NCBI GenBank assembly: GCA_937982505.1 | Contig: CALJLV010000066.1 | Coordinates: forward strand, 1 to 64,000 | DNA: 64,000 nucleotides | Reading direction: 5' to 3' | Origin: an uncultured Desulfobacteraceae bacterium | GTDB lineage: Bacteria; Desulfobacterota; Desulfobacteria; Desulfobacterales; UBA2174 | In this document: positions 33,947-42,900 of the stretch, piece by piece | How the letters are laid out: every line of letters begins with the position of its first letter | How positions within the stretch are numbered: the stretch's first letter is position 1 | Position numbers and translations under genes: made by a program | The notes under the pieces: model-generated | The model's input: only the letters and a program-made list of their open reading frames with translations | Told to the model about the DNA's origin: nothing | Databases searched by the model: none

Positions 33947-36900
33947 ATGTTCATACGCCTTATCCCCGCCAAGTTCCCGCTCATGGTTTACAACCCGCCG
34001 GCCGTGTCCGCCGTCGATTACCTGTCCGCGGTGCACCGCGCCGGGGCCCTCCCGGTGCTGGACACCGAATTCCTCGATACGGCCAGCGTGTTGGCCGCCG
34101 TGGCCGAACTCTCGGGCCGGCGGGTCGTCTTCGGGATGCGGCTCATGGCCCACCAGCGGGATTTGCTGGCGCGGATGCGCCAAGCGTCACCCAAGGGGCT
34201 CGACACCGTCGTGCTGGCCTATCGCCGCCCCGAGGAGCTGAAGGATCTCGATCTGGCCGCATCGCCCTGGCACCGGTTGATCGAAGTGCGCGACCTGGAG
34301 CTGGAGACGCTGCTCCGCCCTCTTCACCCCCATGGCCTCGTGGTGCGCGGCCACGAAGCCCCGGGCCGGGTGGCAGCGGTGTCGAGCTTCATTCTGATGC
34401 AGGCCTACCTGGGGGCCGGCGGCTGGCCGGTGGTGGTCCATGGCGGGGTGGGGTGGTTTACCGCCGCCGGTCTGTTGGCCGCCGGGGCCAGCGGCCTGGT
34501 CCTGGACGACCAGCTCTATCTTTGCACCGAGAGCCCCCTGGCGCCCGGCTTCAAGGCGCGCATGGCCCGCCTCGAGGAAAAGGACACCGTGATCGTGGAC
34601 ACCGGCAGCGAGGGGCCCTGCCGCGTCTTCGCCCAGCTCGGCACCCGGGTGGTCAAGGAGTTGAAAGCCATGGAAGCCGAAGCGGCCGAGAATCCCGAGG
34701 CCGCCGCCCGGCTGCAGGAGGCCTTGATCGCGCAAATCACCCCTCTGGACGACCCGGCCGCGGACCCGGCCCAGAGTCTTTTCCCCCTGGGGCAGGACGC
34801 CGTCCTGGCCAAATATTTCGCCGGCCGGGGCGAGGATCTGCAGCAGGTCATCGAGAACTTTCTGATCGATACCGGCGCCCGCCTGGCCGACATCGACGAC
34901 CACGACCCCCTGGCGGCCGACAGCCCTCTGGCCCGCTGCCACGGCACGCGCTATCCCATCGTCCAGGGGCCCATGGCCAACGTGAGCGACAAGGGGGCCT
35001 TCGCCCGGGCCGTGCTGGAAGCCGGGGCCCTGCCGTTTTTGGCCATGGGGAGCCTGCCGCCCCACCTGTCCGAGGCCATGCTGGCCAACGAAACCGAGGG
35101 GCTGGCGCGTTTTGGCGCCGGGCTCATCGGCATCGAGGCCCTGAACCACGGCCTGCCGGAACACTTGGAACAGGTGCGCCGCCACCGGGTCCCCTTCGCC
35201 CTCATCGCCGGCGGCGTGCCGGCCCAGGTGCGGGCCCTGGAGGCCGACGGGATCGCCACCTACCTGCACACCCCGTCGCTAGCCATGCTGGAGAACGCCA
35301 TCGCCGGCGGGTGTCGCCGTTTCGTTTTCGAAGGGGCCGAGGCCGGGGGGCACGTGGGACACCTGTCGAGCCTGGTGCTCTGGGAATTGGCCACGGCCCG
35401 CCTGTCCGCCCAGACGGACGCGGTTCTGGCCGAGCAGACGCTGATCTTCGCCGGCGGCATCGGCACGGCCTTCGGGTCGCATTTCGTCTCCGGGCTGGCC
35501 AGCCACCTGTCCCGGCGGGGGGCCAAGATCGGCATCCAGGTGGGCAGCGCCTACCTGTTTACCGAGGAGATCGTGGCCACCGGCGCCATCACGGCCCTCT
35601 ACCAGAAAGTAGTGTGCGACGAGCGCTGCACCCTGGTGATGGGGCGCACGGTGGGGCTGGCGGCCCGCACCGTGCCCACGCCGTTTTCCCGGCGCATCGT
35701 GGCCGAGGAGTACCGCCGCCTGCGGGAAAAGATGCCCCTGACGGCTCGCAAGGAAGCCTTCGAGCGGGACAACATCGGGGCCCTGCTCATCGGGGCCAAG
35801 GCCTTCTGCCCCGATTTCGAGCGCCTCGGCAAGGCTGCCGGGGAGGCCTGCCTGACCTATTTCGAGGAAGAAGACCAGTACCAGCGGGGCAATTTCATGG
35901 TGGGCGAGGCCCTGGCCTTTGCCGCGGCCCCCTACGCCATCGCCGATCTTCACGCGCGGCTCATGGGAGGCAAGCAGGACCTCGCCGACCGGCTCAACCG
36001 GTTGGAGCTGGCCACGGCCCCCGACGGGCAGCTCAACGACGAGATCGCCGTGGTGGGCATGGGCTGCATCCTGCCCGAGGCCGCCGATCCCGGGTCCCTG
36101 TGGCGCCTGATCCTCGATCGCCGGGGCGCCATCGGCCCCATGCCCGCCGAGCGCCTCGATCCCGACCTCTACCACGACCCCGACCGTTCGGCTCCCGACA
36201 AGTCCTACAGCCGCATCGCCGGGGTGGTGGACGATTTCGGCTTCGACGGCGACCGCTTCGGCTACACGCCGGAAAAGGCGGCTCGCCTGAGCCGCAGCCA
36301 GCAGATGGTGCTCCAGGCCGCCTACCAGGCCGTGGCCGATGCCGGCCTGCTGGATGCCGAGGACCACCTCTTTCAGGCGCTGAGGGCGCGCACCTCGGTG
36401 ATCGTGGGCAGCTGCCTGGGCAACGAACTGAGCAGCGCTCTGCACCTCAAGTACGCCCTGCCGGAAATCCGCGCCCTGCTGGAACAGGTCGACGCTTTCC
36501 GGGACTTGTCGCCCGATGAGCGGCAGGCCCTGGTGGACGCCTTGCGCCAGGGGCTTTCCAACGGCAGCCCCTACGAGCCGGTGCACGGGGTGGCCCTCAA
36601 CATGGAAGCGGCCCGCATCGCCCATCACCTGGGCGCCACCGGCCGCTCCTATGCGGTGGACGCGGCCTGCGCCACCTCCCTGGCGGCCCTGGACTGCGGG
36701 GTCAAGGAGCTAGCCACCGGCCTGTGCGACCTGGCGGTGGTGGGCGGGGTCAACACCAACCTGGCCCCGGAATCCTTCGTGGGGTTTTGCAAGATGGGGG
36801 CCCTGTCGGCCACCGGTTCCTTCCCCTTCGACGAGCGGGCCGACGGTTTCGTCCTGGGTGAGGGAGCGGCGGTGGTGGTGCTCAAGCGCTTTCGCGACGC

Positions 36901-39900
36901 CCGGCGCGACGGGGACCGGATCTACGGCATCATCCGGGCCGTGGGCAGCGGCAGCGACGGCAAGGGCAAGGCCATTGCCGCGCCCAGTGCCAAGGGGCAG
37001 GCCATGACCCTCAAACGCTGCCTGGAGGGGGCCCGGCGGCCGGTGGACCCGGCCGATGTGGGCTTCATCGAGGCCCATGGCACCGGCACCCGCATGGGGG
37101 ACCTGGTGGAGCTGGAAACCCTCAAAAAGGTCTACGGCGGGGAGAAGCCCACCGGGATCAGTTCCATCAAGAGCCAGATCGGCCACCTTCTCGGCGGGGC
37201 CGGCATGGCCGGACTGATCAAGGCCCTGCTGGCCCTGACCCATCGCACCCTGCCGCCCAACGGCGGTTTCCAACGGCTCGGAGCCAAGCACGACCTGTCC
37301 GGCAGCGGGCTGTTCATCGTGGCGGACGCGGCGCCCTGGGAGGCCCCCGACGGGAAGCCGCGCCTGGCGGCGGTGAGCGCCTACGGGTTCGGCGGGATCA
37401 ACTATCATCTCGTGGTGGCCGAGGACAGCGCCGCCGCCCGGCCCCTGCCGCGACGGATCTTCGCCGATCCCGGCTTCGATCCGGATGAAGGGCGCATCGT
37501 GGTCTGCGGCCTCGGCACGGTACTGCCGGGCGCCGCCGACGTGGACGGTTTCTGGCAAAGGCTTGGCCAGGGGGCGCCCCGGCTGCGGCCCATGCCGGCC
37601 GAACGCTTCGACAACCGGGCCTATGCCGCCGAGCCGGCCGACAGCCCCGCGCACATCCCCATGGTGTCGGCCGGCATCGTGGACGACTATCGCTTCGACC
37701 ACGCCCGCTTCCGCATCCCGCCGGCGGCGGCCCGGTTCATCGACCGGGCCCAGCAGTTCGCCCTGGACGCCGCCGGCCAGGCCATTGCCGCCGCGGGGCT
37801 CGATCCCCGGCTGGAGACGGGCAACCGGGTGGCGGTGATTCTCGGCACCCTGGCGGGTGAAAAGTACGTGGAGAACATCCTGCGCACCCGGATTCCGCTG
37901 CTCGAGCGGCTCATCCGCCAGGCCGACGGGGTCGATCCCCGGGCGGCCGCCGCCATCGCCGCGCAGCTGGCCGAGCGCATGCGCAGCCGGTACCTGCCCA
38001 ACACCGAGGACACCATCCCCGGCCTGCTGTCCAACATCGTCAGCGCCCGGGCGAGCAAGCACTTCGGCTTAAACGGGGCCAATTTCACCGTGGACGCCTC
38101 CTGCGCCTCGGCCACCGTGGCGGTGGACCTGGCCATCCGGGGGCTGCAGACCGGCGACTACGAGGCGGCCATCGCCGGCGGGGTGGACTGCAACCTCCTG
38201 CCGGGCACGCTTTTGGCCTTCAAGCGCCTGGGGCTCATCAGCGACGGCGAATGCCGCATCTTCGACCACCAGGCCAAGGGGTACGTGATGAGCGAGGGGG
38301 CCGCGGTGCTGGTACTCGCCACCCTGGGCTACGCCCGGCGCCACGACCTGCCGGTGCTGGCCGAGATCTCGGCCATGGGCTTCGACGCCAGCGCCCCGGC
38401 CCATCTCCTCTCGCCGTCGCCGGAGGCTTACAGCGAGGCCATGCGGCGTTGCTACAACCAGGTGCCGGTGCTCCCGGCCGACGTGGCCCACCTGGACGTC
38501 TTCGGCGTGGCCAACCCCTTCTTCGATGCCCTCGAGGCCCATGCCGCGGCGCAGATCTTTCCCCGCCCGGTGGGCTTCGGCAACGTCAAGACCGAATTCG
38601 GCTACTTCAAGGCGGCCAACCCGGCGGTGGTCCTGGCCAAACTGGCCCTCATGGCCAGCCGGCGCCGGCTCCTGCCCTTCTTCGGCCACCGGCCCGAGAC
38701 CACCATCGTGGAAAAGGACGCCGTCCTCGTGGCCCGGCGGCAAATCGAGGACATCCCTCCCGGCCGCCCCATCCACCTGGCCGCCAACGTCAACGGCATC
38801 GGCGGCAACCACGGCCACGTGCTGGTTTCCACCCTGCCGGCCCACCTGGCGCCGGCGACCCAATCGGTAGCCCATCCACCGGATTCCGTCGCCGTCGGCG
38901 CCTGGCAGCCGGTGGAAAACGGCCTGGCGATCCTGTTCTCCGGCCAGGGGGCCCAGTACCCGGGCATGATGGCGGACATCTACCGCGCTCGCCCCGAGGT
39001 GCGCGCCGCGATGGACCGGGGCGAGACGATCTTTGCCGCCCGCCGCGGCCGCTCGCTGCTGGAGATGATGTTCGATCCCCGGGGGGCCGAGGCGCTGAAC
39101 CGCACCGAGACCACCCAGCCGGCGGTGTTTCTGGCCGGGGCGGCCCTCTGGGACCTGCTGGCCGCCCGGGGCCTGCGGCCGGATTATCTGGTGGGCCACA
39201 GCCTCGGGGAGATCACCGCCTTGTACGCCGCCGGGGCGCTGGCCTTCGAGGATGCCATGGCCCTGGTGATCGAGCGGGGACGGCTGATGCAGCTGGCCGC
39301 CGAACGCCACCCGGGAAAGATCATGGTGGTGTTCGAGGACGCCGCGCAGGTGGCGGAACGGATCCGGGCGGCCGGGGTGGCGGATGTCCGGGTGACCAAC
39401 AAGAACAGCCGGCGCCAGACGGCGGTCTGCGGGCCGAGGGAGGCCATGGAGGCTTTCGGCCGTTATCTGAAGACCCAGGGGGTGGTGGGCAAGGTCCTGC
39501 CCCTTTCCGGGGCCTTCCATACCCCGCTGATGGCCGAGGCGGCCACGGGCCTGGAGCAGTTTCTGGCGGGGATCGCGCTGCGCCCCCAGGGGCTGGCGCG
39601 GGTGGTGGCCAACGCGACCGGGACACCGTACCCCGAAGATCCGGCCGCGGCCAAGACCCTGCTGGTGCGCCAGATCGTCTCGCCGGTGGAATTCGTGGCG
39701 TCCGTCGAAGGCCTGCACCGGGCCGGTTGCCGCGCCTTGGTGGAAGTCGGGCCGGGCCGCCTGCTGGCGAACCTGGTCAAGGACATCCCCCTGGAGGCGG
39801 TGGATTCCTGGCCGCTCATCGACCCGAAGGCCGGCGCCGCGGCGAGCCTGGCGAAGGCCTTGGAGCGCCTGGCCAGGGAGGACCGCATCCGCCCCCTGCC

Positions 39901-42900
39901 CGCGGCCGCCGCGCCGGCGCCGGCCGCGGCGCCGTTGGAGACCCCGCCGGCGCCCGTGGGCGAAGGGGATCCCGGCTTCCAGGCCTTTCTGGCCCAAAAT
40001 TCGGACCGGGTGCGGCTGCTGCTGGAGGCCGAGTATGAACGTCATCGGCGGGAGCAGGCCCTCACCGATCTGGAGCGCTTCGGCTTCTGCGGCCAGCCCA
40101 TCGTCATCGCCGGGGCCTCGGTGGGCCTTCCGGGCACGGGCAACAAGGTCTTCAACGACAACAACTTCGACAAGCTGCTGGCCGGCCGCAACTTCATCGA
40201 ACCGCTGACCCGGGACGAAAAGGAGCGCATCCTGGACATGAACATCACCCGGGTCTTCAAGGAGGCCGACGGGTCGGCGCGCCTGGTGAACATCACGCGC
40301 ATCGAGGAGGTGATCCAGCTCGCCGGCAAGCTGGGCTACTTCAACCTCAAGAGCGAGTACGGCATCGAGGCCGACTACGACATCACCATCGCCCTGTCGA
40401 TCGCCGCCGGCATCGAGGCCCTCCACGACGCCCGCATCCCGCTGGTGCAGCAGTTCCGCGACACCTCCTCGGGAGCCCAGATCCCCGACGGCTACGGGCT
40501 TCCGGCCGAGATGCAGGGCACCACCGGGGTGATCCTCACCAGCCTCTTTCCCGGCTTCGAGACCCTCATCGACCAGATGAACAACTATTACTACAACAAG
40601 TTCTACGTCAAACCGTACAAGGACCTGGAGAAGATCTACTACCACCTCATGGAGAGCGTGCGCGACGAGGAGATCAAGGAGCAGATCACCGACTGGTTCT
40701 TCAAGATCAAGGAGCGGCGCAAGCGCTACGGCAACTACAAGTTCAACCGCAACCTGCTCTTCGACGTGGTCCCCCTGGGATCGGCCCACTTCGCCCAGCT
40801 GATCCGGGCCAAGGGGCCCAACATGCAGATGAGCGGGGCCTGCGCCTCCACCACCCAGGCCATCGGCGTGGCCGAGGACTGGATCCGCACCGGCCGCTGC
40901 GAGCGGGTGGTCATCATCGGCGGCGAGGCGGCCACCAGCCCGGTGCAAAGCCCCTGGATCGCCTCGGGTTTCCTCGCCATGGGGGCGGCCACGGTGAAGA
41001 ACGTGGTGGAGGAGGCGGCCAAGCCTTTCGACGCCGAAAGAAACGGGACCATCCTGGGCAGCGGGGCGGTGGGCCTGGTGGTGGAGCGGGCCGACACGGT
41101 GGCGGCCCGGGGCCTGGCCGGCCAGGCCGAGATCCTGGGCACCCGCATCGGCAACAGCGCCTACCACGGCACGCGCATCGACGTGGCCCATGTGGCCGGC
41201 GAGATGCAGCGTTTCGTGGCGGATGTCGAGCGGCGCCACGGCCTGCGCCCGGCCGACTACGCCCCGCAAATGGTGTTCATGAGCCACGAGACCTTCACCC
41301 CGGCCCGGGGCGGCAGCGCCGAGGCCGAGGTCGAGGCCCTGCGCCGGACCTTCCCGGACGATTACCGGCAGATCGTCATCACCAACACCAAGGGCTTCAC
41401 CGGCCACACTCTGGGGGCGGCCATCGAGGATGCCGTCCTGGTCAAGGCCCTGCAGCAGCGCCGGGTGCCGCCCATCGCCAACCTGAACCGGGTGCCCGAG
41501 GCCTTCGCCGACCTGAAGTTTTCCACCGGCCAGACCGGCGACTTCCAATACGGACTGCATTTTTCCGCCGGCTTCGGCTCCCACTTCGCCTTCCTGATGC
41601 TGCGGCGCATCGAGGAGAAGGCCGCCGCCGGCAACCCGGTCTACACTCGGTGGCTGCGACGGGTCACCGGGCTGCCAGACCCGGTGCCGGTGGTCTCCAA
41701 CCACACCCTGGTGGTGGAAGGCGGGCCGCCGCCGCCCGCCCGCCCGCGGCCGGCGGCCGAAGCGGCCCCGGCGAAGGCGGAACCGGCGCCTGCGGCGCCA
41801 TCCAGGGCCGCCGCAGCGCAAGCCCCGCCCACTGCGCCGGAGGCCGGCCAGGACGTGGTGGCGGCGGTGCAGCGGATCATCGCCGAGCAGACCGGATATA
41901 CGGTGGACATGCTGGATGCCGGCCTGGACCTGGAGGCGGACCTGGGCATCGACACGGTCAAGCAGGTGGAGACCTTCGGCCGCATCAGCCGGCACTTCGA
42001 GCTGGCGGTGCCCGAAGACCTGCGCCTAGCCGAGTTGAACACCATCGACAAGATCGCCGGCTACATCCGGTTGCAGCTGGGCGGTGCCGCGGCGGTGCCG
42101 GCTGAAGGGGAGACGGCCGTCGCGGTGGCTGCCGAGGATGCCGTGCAAAGTGAAGCGGCGCCGGTCGATGGCGGCACCCCGGCGGTTTTGCGCTTCGAAC
42201 CCCGGGTGACAGTACTGGAAGATCTCCCGCCGACGGTGGCGGGAGCCCTCGCCGATCGCAAGCTGCTGGTCACCTGCGACCGTCATGGCCTCTGGCAGCG
42301 GGTGGCGACCCGGCTGGGGCAGGCCGGCGCCCGCCTCGTGACCCTGGGGCAGGGGGGAGCCCTCGATTACGGCTGCGATTTTCTCGATGCGGCGGAAACC
42401 GCCGCGGTCGTCGACCGGGCGCTGGCGGATCATCCCGACCTCAACGGGTTGGTGCACCTCATGCCGGTGGACGCCTTCCTGGACGGCGGCAGCGGGGAGA
42501 GCGCGGCGGAAATCGCCGTGGCGGTCAAGTCGTTCTTTGCCGCCCTCCAGGTGCTCCAGCCGCGCCTGGTCGAAGACGGCCTGGTGGCCGCGGTGAGCTT
42601 CAACTCGGTGGTCTTCGCCTATGGGCGGGAGGACCGAGCGGTCTATCCGGCCTTTGCCGGCATGGCCGGTCTGCTCAAGACGGTGGCCCGGGAGATTCCC
42701 ACGGCGCGGGTCAAGGTGGTGGACCTGGCGGCCGATGATGCGGCGGCGATCCTGGACCAAGCGGCCGAGGCCCTGGCGGTCGAAATGGGCGCTTCGGATC
42801 GGCGCGTGGAGGTCGGCTACTCGAACGGCCGGCGCTTCGGTCTCTGCCTGCTGCCGGCGGCGCCGGCCGGCGACGGCGCGCTCATCGCCGACGGCGACAC

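Noticed and set aside
33665..34183. N-terminal extension of the sigma-54 activator
   Set aside because: It would run through the intergenic control region and the start of the megasynthase; the translation is low complexity.
38069..41995. 1,308-codon open frame on the minus strand
   Set aside because: It lies wholly opposite the megasynthase. Its sequence is rich in Gly/Gln/His/Arg with no domain, as expected from the complement of high-GC codons.
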